This document shows, one piece after another, positions 13,401-23,921 of a stretch of DNA of 64,000 nucleotides; position 1 is the stretch's first letter; each line of letters opens with the position of its first letter. This DNA is from Pterobdella sp. o SKG-2022 (taxonomy: Eukaryota > Annelida > Clitellata > Hirudinida > Piscicolidae), in contig OZ038320.1 in assembly GCA_964035795.1 (NCBI GenBank), positions 21,222,589 to 21,286,588 on the forward strand, written 5' to 3'. Made by a program: the position numbers and the translations under genes. The notes under the pieces were generated by a model. The model saw only the letters and a list, made by a program, of their open reading frames with translations. It had not been told where the DNA came from and searched no databases.

Positions 13401-14765
13401 GTTTAAGTAATTGTTGAGCGTGCGTTGAGCTCCCGTTTTGAATATGAAATGTAAAGATGAAAGACTCACAGAAAAACGAAAATGGAGGCTATTATGATTT
13501 ATGAGACCTTACTAGATAAGCGTTACGTCAATGAAGTATGAAGACCACATTAATCACTGGCTCCCACCACAATTTTAAAACAACTTCAAGTTTTAAAATA
13601 AAATTTGTGCCAATAATTTATGTTTAATGGCCAATAGAAAATAAGAAATTCTGAATAGAAATTGTAAAAATTATTAAAAGTGACAAAAATGCTAAAATAC
13701 AAATAAAAAACTAACAAGAGCACAAAAAAGTATATTGTACGTAAAGAATTGATTGGAAAAGGCAAATTGAGTTAGTAGTTTTTGCATAACATCGTCATAT
13801 CGATATTTTCTCAAATATTACTATTTCCATTGAGTTATAACACAAAAAACCTATATTATATACATTCGTTGTATTTCATTCTAAAAACTCTTCAAACGTA
13901 TTTTATCCACCCCATATTCTTGGATATTTTCAAAAATGTTTTAATTCATTTTTTTTAAAAGATAAACAAAATAAATTTGTTTAAATAATCAAATTTGACG
14001 GACGTTCATAGTAAGATAAGTTAATAAGATTTTTAAACAAAAAAACACGTTTATTTCAAGAAATTTTTGAAAATTATAATGGAGATTTGGAAGTAAAATA
14101 AAACTTTTGAAAAATCAATGCAAACCTGAACAAACATTTGAGTTTCTGCATGGGTGTGAGTTGAAGAAATCAAAAACATCGCTGAAACAGCTTTGTTGAA
14201 ATGTTTATGCAAATTTAGTTTTCTATAGAAAACTCAATATATTCAAAGTTTGAAAACAATTAAGTTTTTGAACAACATAGGAGTACCAAAATATACAAAA
14301 GCTATCAAAATAACGGGAAAATTTCGATTAGAAAAATAAGAGAAATTTTTTTGTATATTTGTTTTACCTCTAAGGCTGTTTGATTAGGAAGATTTTGTTT
14401 CACAGGCTTTCTTCTTCAGTCTATCTTTTATTTTTAAGAGAATATTTAAAAATTAAATAATTTTATATCCTAACCAATTGGTGTAAAAGTTTATTTATAT
14501 AAAAAAAATCAATAAAACCTCAAGTTCAAATTCATCAAAAAATCAAAACTTTATTTTCATAAGCCTTAAAATAATTCTTCAACAAACACCAACCCAGATC
14601 CTTGACGACTGGAGGTACATAGCAATGGTAATTGACAGGTTCCAATTGTATCTCTTTTTGGCGGTCACAGTTGGAGGCACTGTGGGAATCTTAATCAACG
14701 CCCCTCATATATTTGAATATGTCGACCAAGATGAGAGAAAGAGAGAAATTCTTGGTACTAAATGA
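1440..14765 (+). CDS. Nicotinic acetylcholine receptor subunit, non-alpha type (exon 2 not found)
   Basis: Subunit of a pentameric acetylcholine-gated cation channel of the plasma membrane. Inferred exons are 1440-1518 (signal peptide), 6497-6541, 7390-7499, 8449-8629, 8751-9407, 9492-9740 and 14598-14765. All introns are GT-AG and all known phases fit. Exons of 45 and 110 bp match the conserved sizes of nAChR exons 3 and 4. Seen in order: DEKNQ and [16 protein letters not shown]; the Cys-loop with 13 residues between CTIDV and QQSC; GSWTFNG; M1 with [13 protein letters not shown] before M2; M3 ending NW; a long cytoplasmic loop; the MA helix ([12 protein letters not shown]); M4 ([12 protein letters not shown]). 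Loop C reads [10 protein letters not shown] and lacks the vicinal Cys pair of alpha subunits, so this is a structural (beta-like) subunit. The GEK motif suggests cation selectivity. Exon 2, about 140 bp in the family, is missing between 1519 and 6496. A poly-A signal candidate is at 15006-15011. Confidence 0.93.
3554..3609 (+). promoter_or_regulatory. Cluster of AGGTCA direct repeat (DR4), E-box and CRE
   Basis: Two AGGTCA half-sites at 3554-3559 and 3564-3569 are spaced by 4 bp, a DR4 nuclear receptor arrangement. CACGTG follows at 3568-3573 and a perfect CRE palindrome, TGACGTCA, at 3602-3609. The stretch is GC-richer than its surroundings. It lies in intron 1 of the nAChR gene. Function is inferred from motifs only. 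Confidence 0.4.
5228..5427. other. Assembly gap (200 N)
   Basis: Exactly 200 undetermined bases, probably a fixed-size scaffold placeholder, so the true length is unknown. It falls between nAChR exon 1 and exon 3 and could hide the missing exon 2. Open frames crossing it are artefacts. Confidence 0.98.
6542..8448 (+). other. nAChR introns between exons 3, 4 and 5
   Basis: AT-rich intronic sequence on either side of the 110-bp exon 4. The open frames at 6924-7172 (-) and 8118-8315 (+) have no recognisable domain. Nothing else is supported. Confidence 0.6.
9741..14597 (+). other. Long last intron of the nAChR gene
   Basis: About 4.9 kb between the MA-helix exon and the M4 exon. AT-rich, with no recognisable ORF, RNA gene or obvious repeat family. 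It starts with a GTAACT donor and ends with CAACCCAG. Confidence 0.7.
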
Positions 14766-16299
14766 ATGTTTAGTTTTGTGTATAGCTTCTTATTTACAAC
14801 TGAACGTTTTATGCAGTTGTTTCCAGTTGGTTTAAGTTGTTGAAGTTGCTTAAATGCTCCAAATGATGCTTCTTAGAAGTTTTTTATTGATACTATCAAT
14901 TTGAAATTATTAAAATTTGTCGGCTTAGGTTTAGTGTATGGCGTTGTAACATTTTAAATTTTTTGAAAAAAAATACTTTGAGAGTAGTAATTAATTGTTT
15001 AACTTAATAAAAGTTTCAATAACATGTCTGAAAATAAATTCAATTAAGCATTAAAAATCTTCTATCAGAATGAAATTCCTTTTTATCTATAAATTACTAT
15101 TTTAAAATTTTAAAATGAAATTATTTTTTTTCCGCTGTTATTGTCACAGTATCTATTTTGGGCATAGAAAACTTTGTTCATGCCTTTTCAATAAATCAAC
15201 ATTATATTTCATGAAATTCGTAATTGAAAGTTTCGCAACAGTGTTATTAGTAAAATTCGACTGATTTTTAGTTCCCCCCTCGACCGTGTTTATCATTAAA
15301 AACAATTCTAGCTGGTTTTTTGAAATAATTTTTTTAAATAATCTATTTCTTTTTGGAATTTGAAAAATTTTATTCAAACTGGAAATTTCGAGGCAACTAT
15401 TAGATCTCTAAATAAATATTTGTAAAGGGTTTTCTCTATTTTCATGAACTTTTTATGCAAAATTTTCACGAAAGATTCATCTTTTATTGTTAAAGTTAGT
15501 ATTATATTAAAAATATTTTATTTCTAAAATACTTTTGAGTATTTTTGTTAACTTTTTCATATACTCATAGTATAAGAATCGTTTTACTTCAACGTGATTT
15601 GCTGCAAACTGTTTCTATTATTATGAGATATTATAACTTTTTAATTTTTTAGTCCAATTTGACTATTATAGTTATTATTTATTCTATTATTTCTTTTTTA
15701 TTAGTTAAATTTTTCAATTTTTTTTAATCACATTAATTTGTTCTGTTTCTTACATATCGATTTCTATGCTAATGTCTTACTCCAATGGATTCTGAGCCTT
15801 TTAATTTTATCTATCTTTCTCCCTTTGTCGTTTGGTGTTAACTTTTTTTTTATCCTAACTCAAAATCTACACTACTTTTAATATTCATTTATCATATCAC
15901 AACATTACGTCATCTCAAAGCTCAAATGTTAATCATTTTATTAGGGTTTACGGACAGTAATGTTTAAAGCCACAAATAAAAGACAAAATAGATTGTTGAA
16001 ACAACTCAAACTTACAAAACTATTATTATATCTCAAAAGTAGGTTTTTCTTACTCCCAATCTTATTCGACTACAACTACGACTTTTCAGTCTTCAACTAA
16101 AACGAATTTGCTTTTTGTTTCCCTTTCCCTTTCCCTTCTACTTGCCGTCATTCTTCTCAAACTTTTCCAAGCTTCTTTTACAGCTTCATTTCTTCTTTTT
16201 CGCCTATAAAAAATTTGGCTTTTTTTCTTAATACTTTTCTATCCTATTTTAAATTTTTTATAGGTCTCAGTTTTTAATTTATTTTAAATTTAATTTTTT
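14766..16299. other. nAChR 3' flank and intergenic sequence
   Basis: Contains the likely 3' UTR (AATAAA at 15006-15011), then low-complexity AT-rich DNA. No coding or RNA feature is recognised. Confidence 0.5.
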
Positions 16300-17400
16300 G
16301 TAATACTATGTCCTTGGTATCAATCTGAGCCAAGCCTTTGATACTGTGGACAGGCCCCTTCTAATAAATGTTCTTGAAAAAATTCTAAACAAAGATGACA
16401 TAATGATGATCAGAAAGTTATTAACAAACACTTGTTCACAGGTAAAATTGAATGGCAAAAGCACACAAACCCCTTTCGAAACTGGCATAGGGATTCCTCA
16501 AAAAGATGGAGTTTCCCCCATTCTTTTCACAATTTACTTGGAAACAGCTCTGCGCAATTTCAGTTCTAAAGTAACAAACCACAGACCTACAACCATTGAC
16601 ACCAGCAAAAATGATAGGGTATACTGATGATCTAGATTTCATTGGTAGAAAAAAACAGTAACTATTAATCCTAGAAAGCAAACTGAAAAATAATTTCTCG
16701 AGCTGGAACCTCAAAGTCAATACCGAAAAAACGGAACTTATCAAAATCAGAAGATGCCTGGAAAACGAGCAAAAAACTAGCCTCTTTTCTTGATGACAAA
16801 AAAGATATCGAGAAAGCAACTTGCCCAAACTGCAATGAGTAAATTATGGAAAATATACATGAAAGAAAAAAATCTAAAGATAAGTCTGAGTGTATAACTC
16901 CCATGTTTAACCAGTTCTCACCTACAACTCTTCAGCGTGGGCAGTCAACAAAAATATAAAAGCAAAGATTGACACATTCTACCGCAAACAGCTTAAGAGA
17001 GTGATCGGTTTTCCACTATCCAATAGAATCAGCAACAAAGAACTATACAAAAAAAAATAGCATACCTCTTTCAGTTGAAATTGCTGGTGCAAGATGGAGA
17101 ATGTTGGGACATATCTTAAGAAGATCTGATACGCCAGCATTCCAGGCTTTGATGCAGTACTATGCCACATCAAGTAAGAAAATATTCCTAAGCAGACCTT
17201 TAACCATCCCACCACAGACATTAAAAAAAGATGTTAAACTTATCCAGAAAATAAAACTCGAAAACTCAGAAGATTTCGAAACCATTTTTCTTCTTGCCTA
17301 ACAAAAATGTTCTTGGAGAAGAATTGTGAAGAGAGTAACCAAAAAGAAACTCAGTCAACTAAGCGACTAGAGCAACTCAATGGAGATACTATTATTAATT
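16300..17400 (+). mobile_element. Decayed LINE reverse transcriptase (family 2)
   Basis: Fragment of a non-LTR retrotransposon ORF2 broken by frameshifts and stops. RT motif A reads as GINLSQAFDTVDR near 16315, followed by LLTNTCSQVKLNG, then motif B as IGIPQKDGVSPILF and YLETALRNF at 16480-16560. The catalytic box appears after a frameshift as a degraded YTDDLDFIG near 16620. The C-terminal part at 17080-17210 reads ARWRMLGHILRRSDTPAFQA. This is the same family as the broken element at 30810-34070. I cannot assign a clade with confidence. It is clearly inactive. Confidence 0.8.
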
Positions 17401-18203
17401 CTTTGTAACAACATTTTTCGTCTTATTTAACTTTTTATGGTTTTAACTTCTATATATTCTATCTGACTTCAATATTCAATTCAACAAAAATACTCTTTTT
17501 TGTAATAACAAATTTTTAAAATTTCTTGATCATTTCAGTCTTCCAACACTACAATTCCCACTCATTTTTCAACAAACACTGTCGATTTCTCTATTATCTC
17601 ATTCTTTATTAACACGCCAATTTCTTTGCTTACATTTACGTTTTTTTTGACTATTTTTGATTAAAAGAGTAACACTTTTCAAAGACTTCTAGCTTCTCCC
17701 TATTTCTCTTACCATTGCTAAGATTGTGTTGACTTAACTTTATTTTATTTAAATTCATGTTTTAGTCGTGAAATTCACCCCTTTTTGGTTATTTTTTTGT
17801 GTAAGTTAGGAACACATCACTTATTTGTCAGATTTTGGGCTTAAGATATTGTTATTGTTCATGAAGAACCTTTTCAAAAAAAACTAGCTTATCGAGAGCA
17901 GACTGATAAGAAACTCCGTGTAGACTACTCAAAAAAATACTTATTTTTGAAAGATAACTTGAATAACTCGGAAAAAATACTGAAAAATAGAAAAAAAGTG
18001 TTTAGAGTTTTTCTCCAGATAACAGCTTTTTCAGTTTTTAGCAAACCTAAATGCTAGGGCGCTATTTGCGTTTCTAGGATGACATTGAAAAACAGAGTTT
18101 CTCATTAGTATGCGCGGTTTGAAAATTTTTCTCGACTCTTCCACCATTCTAAATTACTTTTATTTTAAAAAAATTTTTTTGCTTTTCGAAAATCTTGAAA
18201 TGT
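17401..18203. other. AT-rich spacer between LINE fragments
   Basis: No gene seen. A segment near 17895 (GAGAGCAGACTGATAAG) has a diverged inverted counterpart near 21840, which hints at an unidentified dispersed repeat. Confidence 0.4.
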
Positions 18204-18692
18204 TTAGTTTTTCCTCTTACATCCTCGGAAGCATAGAACTGCAACAACACTCCTCCAACGTACACGTTTCTGGCTGGTCCTCTTCAGCTCGGCCCACTTC
18301 ATTCCAGTAGCCTCCGCTTCTGCCTCGATGCTTTTCTGCCAGGTCTGCTTAGGTCGGCCAACTTTTTTCTTCTTCTGCGGGTTCTCGTCCAGGGCCTGTC
18401 TAGTGATGTTGGCTGCAGGCTTGCGTAGTGTATGACCTATCCATCCCCATTTCCGCTTTATTTCCGTCTCCAATGTGACTTGTTTTGTTTTGTTCCAAAG
18501 TTCTTCGTTGGAGACAACTTCTGGCCATCTGATTTTCAGAATGTTTTTTAGGCATCGGTTCGTGAAGGTCTGTAGCTTGTGGGTGATGGTATTTGTCACT
18601 CGCCACGTCTCAGAAGAACAGATTTCACATGAGTGTTGAAAATCCTGACCTTCTTGCAGACTGAGCAGGCTTTCTATCTTCAGATTTGTCAA
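18204..18692 (-). mobile_element. RTE-type LINE, C-terminal ORF2 fragment
   Basis: A 162-residue open frame matching the region after the RT of RTE-clade elements. Hallmarks in order are SSETWRVTNTITHKLQTF, RCLKNILKIRWPEVVSNEEL, WGWIGHTLRKPAANITRQAL, a KKKKVGRPKQTWQKSIEAE basic run, and WAELKRTSQKRVRWRSVV near the end. It is open throughout but 5'-truncated, with no palm domain. It abuts an RTE leader in the opposite orientation at 18700-18890. Confidence 0.85.
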
Positions 18693-18699
18693 TGGACTC

Positions 18700-18890
18700 C
18701 TCTTTTGTCGTGGTCGGAAGGCTTGAGCACCTCAGTACCCCTGAGAGCTATGCTGGCGAGAGCGTAAGCTTTTGGCAGGGCCACCCAAACCGGACAGGTC
18801 AAAGGGTAGAGATCGGACTAAGTGCAGTCTACTGGCCTTCTAGGTTGGGGTTTGAACTAGGCTAACAACCCGTCTCTGTAAAAAAAATCT
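18700..18890 (+). mobile_element. RTE-type LINE 5' leader, inverted relative to the neighbouring ORF fragment
   Basis: Resembles the leaders at 31332-31510 and 41390-41580. Shared pieces in order are a TTGTCGTGG-like block, GAGAGCTATG, a GGCCACCC-like block, GACAGGTCAAAG, TTCTAGGTTGGGG, and a short A-run. It reads on the plus strand, while the adjacent ORF fragment reads on the minus strand. Confidence 0.7.
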
Positions 18891-21800
18891 GTTACAACAA
18901 ACTCTGAAAAACTTGAAAAAAGCTGGCTTTTTAGGCTTCTGATTCCCATCAGTTAATTTATTCTCTATATTTTTAGAATATTTCATAACTTTTTGCTCCC
19001 AATCATTCTTTCAACAATTCATTTTTTTTGATTTTTTAGCATTCCTTTTTCCTATTTTTCTTCTGTCAAAAGACTTTCCACTGTCTCCATACAACTCTTG
19101 CTTTTGAAGTGTTTTTTTTAACTTAGTTTTCGGTTTTCATTTTTTTGCATCATCGAATTCTATTAATATCTGAACCTATCATATCACAAAGCTTCAATAA
19201 TAATCGACACTTTAAGATTGCTGGCAGTGAATTTCCAAGATGGAGTCGTCCGACCTCTAAATTAAGCTAGGCTTGTTATCTTCAACAATTTTAAAATTAA
19301 CATTTCTGCTATCTATCAACTTCTCTCCAACAAACTACTTGACAGCGCTTATAATACAAACTGAACTAAGCACCAAACCCAATTTTCTCCCCTTCTTTGC
19401 TGCTAAAGCTATGATTAGAAGTCGTGAGCCTTTGAAATTCAATCTGATATTGGACATTGACATTTTCATATCGACAAAACTTGATGCTATAATTCTTACT
19501 TTCCATACGCTTCTTCTGCATTGAGTTCATTTTTTGGTACTCAATAATCTCTTGGACCGTTTTTTTTCTATACTAAATTTTCCTCAAACTGATTTTTTTT
19601 CAACTTTTTCAGTAAATTATCTTCTGTTAAGGTTTTTTTTATCGCATATCCTTAAAACTTTAAACACTATTTCTTTACTACTTTTTGCTCGTCTGCGCTA
19701 TGTCGAGAATTTTTTCCGTTTTTAATGATGGATTCTTAGAAATATTTTTGGTTTTTCTGTCTTGATTACTGAAACTTATTTATTTCTTTTTTTTAAGCTG
19801 TTTTTCACTAAAACTTTTCTCTTTTACAGCTTTTAATCTTCAAAATTGCTTACTTTTTAGAATCTTATTTGTTCTATTATCAAAAAATTTATAATTTAAA
19901 ATTAAAAATTAAGAATTTCTGTGTTTATTTGATGCTTAAGAAATAAAATTAAGCATATGGGATTAATGGTGGTTTAAAGCTTAGATGTTTGAAATTAATA
20001 AAAAGCACTCGAATAGTTTCATGATGAATGTTTTGGTGAAAATAATTTCAAATTACTTCAGCTAGATTCGCTGAAAGATGTTCAAAAATTCAATTTATAA
20101 AAAACACCAGTGGTAATTCATTGTTCGATTTGAAACAAGAAAGATTGATAATCTAAAATATTTGTTTTAAATAAATAAAATTTCAATATAGAACATTTCG
20201 TGTTTTGATACTTGCATGTTTCTGATGCTACAAGCCTCCGAACACTACAAGGGGTACAACATCAATAAAAATGCCTTTACAAGCTTTAAAATGAGGCATA
20301 TTAATTTAAATATAACGAAAAAAATGAGCACAAATACCTCCCACAAAAATCAATGGTAAATATGAATGTAAAACGCCAAAATACTAAAACCGACAATTAT
20401 TGTGACAATACAAAATATCGTTCTGACAAATACTCAATACACAGCCGGTATACTTGTGCTTTTCAAGAAGACACACAACATACGTAAATGAAAAGTTACA
20501 CAAACAAAAAAATGGAGTGAAATGGGACTATTTAAATATTAGATAAAAGTCTACAAGCAACAAACATTATAAAATTTAAATAGAATACTCACATTGCCTA
20601 CTTGAATATATTTCATAATAAAGAAAATTCGCTCTAGTAATAAAAACCACGCTGTTAGGCCGTGTAGAAAAGGTGTAAAATATGACATTTGAAAAAAGGA
20701 AACTCATCAATTTATTGTAACTAAATGTGATAATGTTGGCCAAGCACTCAAAGCAAAATCGTTAATTTCAAACGCTTTTTATTTTATATATGTCGTATTT
20801 TATTATTGCTTAAAAGCGAGGCTTATAAAAGTGTTAAGTAGCTCTCCTCTATCGGGAAATTATTTGATTCAAGTCAAATATTCTGCATGAATAAATAGAT
20901 GAATTTAAAAATGGATATTGAGATATATGTTTAAATATAAAGAGGTAAAAATATGTATTCTATTAAATGTGAAGATATGACGGTTGAAAAAAGTTGAAAA
21001 GTTTATAAAAAGAAGGGAGAAATGAAAATACTATGAGGAAGCCTGAAACTCTCGATTTATGAAATATGAATAATATGGAATGCCAAATTAAAGTAATTAA
21101 ACTATTGAAAAAATGTATGTAAAAATATAAAATTTCAACTAAATATATTTGTTAACATTTGCGATATGCTAAACTCAATCGAATGCAAAAGTAACCAAAG
21201 TGACGATTTAATAGATATTTAAAAAAGAAAAAGAATATTCCAATAACTCAACTTGAAAAAGTGAAAAAGATTTGTTCAAAATCTCATAAAAAATTGAACA
21301 TGGAAATATGTCAAACTAAAAAGAAATGCTTTTCGATAAAAAGAATAGAAAATTCACTCATTACGCAGTATAATATTGAATACAAACCAATATATTACTT
21401 GATATCATATGCTTGGAATCCCATACTACCCCAAAGAAGTATGCACACAGTGAAGCAAGGAGGAGAACAATCCCCCTAACAATATCAATAGTCCGCCCGT
21501 GTGGAAAGGGGCGTTAAAGTTCTGGAACAGGTCAAAAAAGAAACCTGCGAACGAAGAAAATATATGTGAAATATTCATTTTATGATATTTTTACATTGGT
21601 TTTAAATTTAAATTGCGATGAGAAAAATAGAGTTACGAAAAATCATCTGAAAAAAATACTTAACGGTCTGGAATAATGTTAAACTACACTAATGTAGCGC
21701 CATAAAGTTCAAGTCTGCTGGTAGGACTGCCGCCTTTTCAGAGTAAAAATCAAAAAATCTTTCCCTGTTTCACAGTTACCACTCAAAACTGAAAATACTA

Positions 21801-23304
21801 ATTTTTCAAATTAGCCCGGTCTGTTTTATTAGTCTGCTCTCAAAAGGTCTAGGCTTTCTAGGCCAAGCGCTTCAGTAGCAAAATAAACATCAAAAACAAA
21901 CGTTTAACAGCCGGCCGATAAAGACTTACAACATTGTATAAAGCCCATTCATAGAATCAAAAAATTTACATTGAAAATTCAGGGAATCAAATTAATTAGC
22001 TTAATCTAATGATCTTCTTATTGAGAAACAACTTTTGTTGCGGAAAATATTGATTATTATTGTCTCCTTAGGTCTAAAAACCATGTAGAACAGATACAAA
22101 GATTGCAAATTTTTTCGTGTCATTGAAGAATGTCATGGTTTCAAGGTGCATGCTCAGAGTACCACGTCGAGATCTTTTAGACCTTTCCCACTCACTTTTC
22201 TCATCGACTTTCCAAAAATTAAGCTGCATGAATAATGTTGCATTACTGCTATTTATTGAAAATCCATCTAACCTCATGCTGAGACAAAAGATGTTAGGCG
22301 AATAAATATTGTATGCACTCCATCCAGTTGTTGAGTGCATTTGTGGATCAGCCACGATTATCTTAAGAAAAAAATACAACGTGGTTTGTTCTCAAATTAA
22401 AACAGTTTCTCAGATTAGACTTCCTTTGAACGGGAATAATGATTGTTTCCTGCAACCATCAAAGATTTAAACCTTCACAGCTATAGACGTTTAAAATAAC
22501 TGCTATCTAATAAAATATTTTGATTCTTTTTACAAACAAATTATTTATCTGCCAACTTTTATTATAACTAATCTCTATCGTATTCTGTCAAGTTCTCCGG
22601 CAAATGTCAAAAAATAGTACTCGAAAAGATAGATAAACAGATAGATACTCGAAAAAAATTGAAAAAACTCTGTACATTAGTGCAATAGAACCACTGGTCT
22701 GAAGAAATAACTTACACCATTTAGATGATTTTCCAGCTACTTTTAAATAGAGGTTGAAGTTGATCTAGTACTATTTCTAGTAAGAACTACATATTGACCT
22801 GGGCATATTCCAATATGACTAATGGATAGCTATTACTAGTTTTCAAGTGATTTTGTATTGATCTTTAGGTATTGATTCTCATTTGCACATTAGCTTGTGT
22901 TGTTGAAGATTGTATGTCCAGCACTTATTAAAAAGTTTGACTATCTAAATTTTTAAACTCTTTCAGTTTTAATGTTTTTTCTGCAATAAGGCTTATTTAC
23001 TAGGCATGATTGTTAGTGCTCTACCCCAAAACAATCAATCAATCAGATCTTTTTTATAGCTCGTTTTCCTTTGCCAAAAAAGCCAAACCTCCTACCAAAG
23101 CAAAGATCCAATTTATCATGTTTCTTCGTAATCTCTTTTTCTACAAAAAACAAATTCTCCCCAGCATACCTCTCAAGGTCAACAAGGCATTAAAGTTTAT
23201 TGAACAATGTGAAATTCTTCAAAAATTTGTAATATAATACAAGGATTGTTTTTTAAAGTATCTAAATAGCTTTATAGAGACATCGTGTGATTTTTAAAAG
23301 TTAG
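18891..23304. other. Intergenic AT-rich region
   Basis: No recognisable gene apart from one unassigned open frame at 22074-22379 (-), listed separately. Short GC-richer islands at 21490-21550 and 21670-21900 may be old repeat remnants. The terminal exon or exons of the SLC16 gene could also lie here. Confidence 0.4.
22074..22379 (-). other. Unassigned 101-codon open frame
   Basis: Open frame with a basic, charged C-terminal half (WKVDEKSEWERSKRSRRG) and no stop for about 300 bp in a region where stops are frequent. I do not recognise the family. It could be a terminal exon of the upstream minus-strand SLC16 gene (a charged cytoplasmic tail would fit), part of an old transposon, or chance. 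No splice link could be shown. Confidence 0.2.
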
Positions 23305-23484
23305 ATGTAATGTAATGCGGTATTTATATAGCGCTTTTCCTTATAGATCAAAGCGCTTGCTACAAATTTAATGTAGCGAAAACACACTGTGGAACAGGTG
23401 CTAATTGTCGGCTCACGCGGGATCGAACCTGGTAACTTTAGAAAATTAGTCTAATGCTCAACCATTGAGCTATAGGGGCCGACA
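23305..23484 (-). mobile_element. tRNA-derived SINE
   Basis: On the minus strand: a tRNA-like head with A box (TAGCTCAATGG) and B box (GGTTCGATCCC), then a unique body beginning CAATTAGCACCTGTTCCAC, then a tail with AAAGCGCTATATAAATACCG and ATTAC pentamers. The body matches the copy at 24474-24629. It lies just downstream of the last located SLC16 exon. Confidence 0.85.
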
Positions 23485-23516
23485 AGATTTCGTAAGATAA
23501 CTTCAAACTTATCAAA

Positions 23517-23686
23517 ATTTGTTTAAACACGTTTATTCAACAAATTGAGATATAATTCTAGATAAGATTAGTTTTATCATAAGACGTTAGAAAAAATTCA
23601 ATAGTTACATTCATTGCTAACGTCTTATGATTAGGCTTATCGATAATAATATCTCAATTTGCCAAATAATCGTGTTGTTTTTAAAT
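23517..23686. mobile_element. Hairpin element (MITE-like)
   Basis: Imperfect inverted repeat with arms of about 70 bp (23517-23590 and 23617-23686), including CAAATTGAGATAT and ATCATAAGACGTTAG matched by their reverse complements. No coding capacity. The arm contains a GATAAGATTAGTTTTATCATAA core also seen, in variant form, in other hairpins of this window. Confidence 0.75.
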
Positions 23687-23921
23687 TCCTTATAAGTTTA
23701 AAGCTATTTCACGAAATTATCCATATGTTTTGACTATAATCACTAAAACCCTCAGTAGTTATAAAAATATGTTTTAAATTGGAAATATAAATAGTTTAAA
23801 TAGACTGATGTGGTGGATTTAACGGGATTCAAATCCTCTTCTAAACAGATTATTTTCGAGCGGTATGTTGTGTTTAGTGTTATATAACATGCCATTTTAT
23901 AAAGAAATAATAATTTCTCAC

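Noticed and set aside
16436..16904. Minus-strand open frames of 130 and 77 codons
   Set aside because: They overlap a plus-strand RT fragment with clear motifs and have no domain of their own; shadows of the LINE.
23752..23921. SLC16 coding region reading through after TPMAG to the stop near 23752
   Set aside because: It follows a good GTGAGA donor and encodes no membrane helix; most likely intron.
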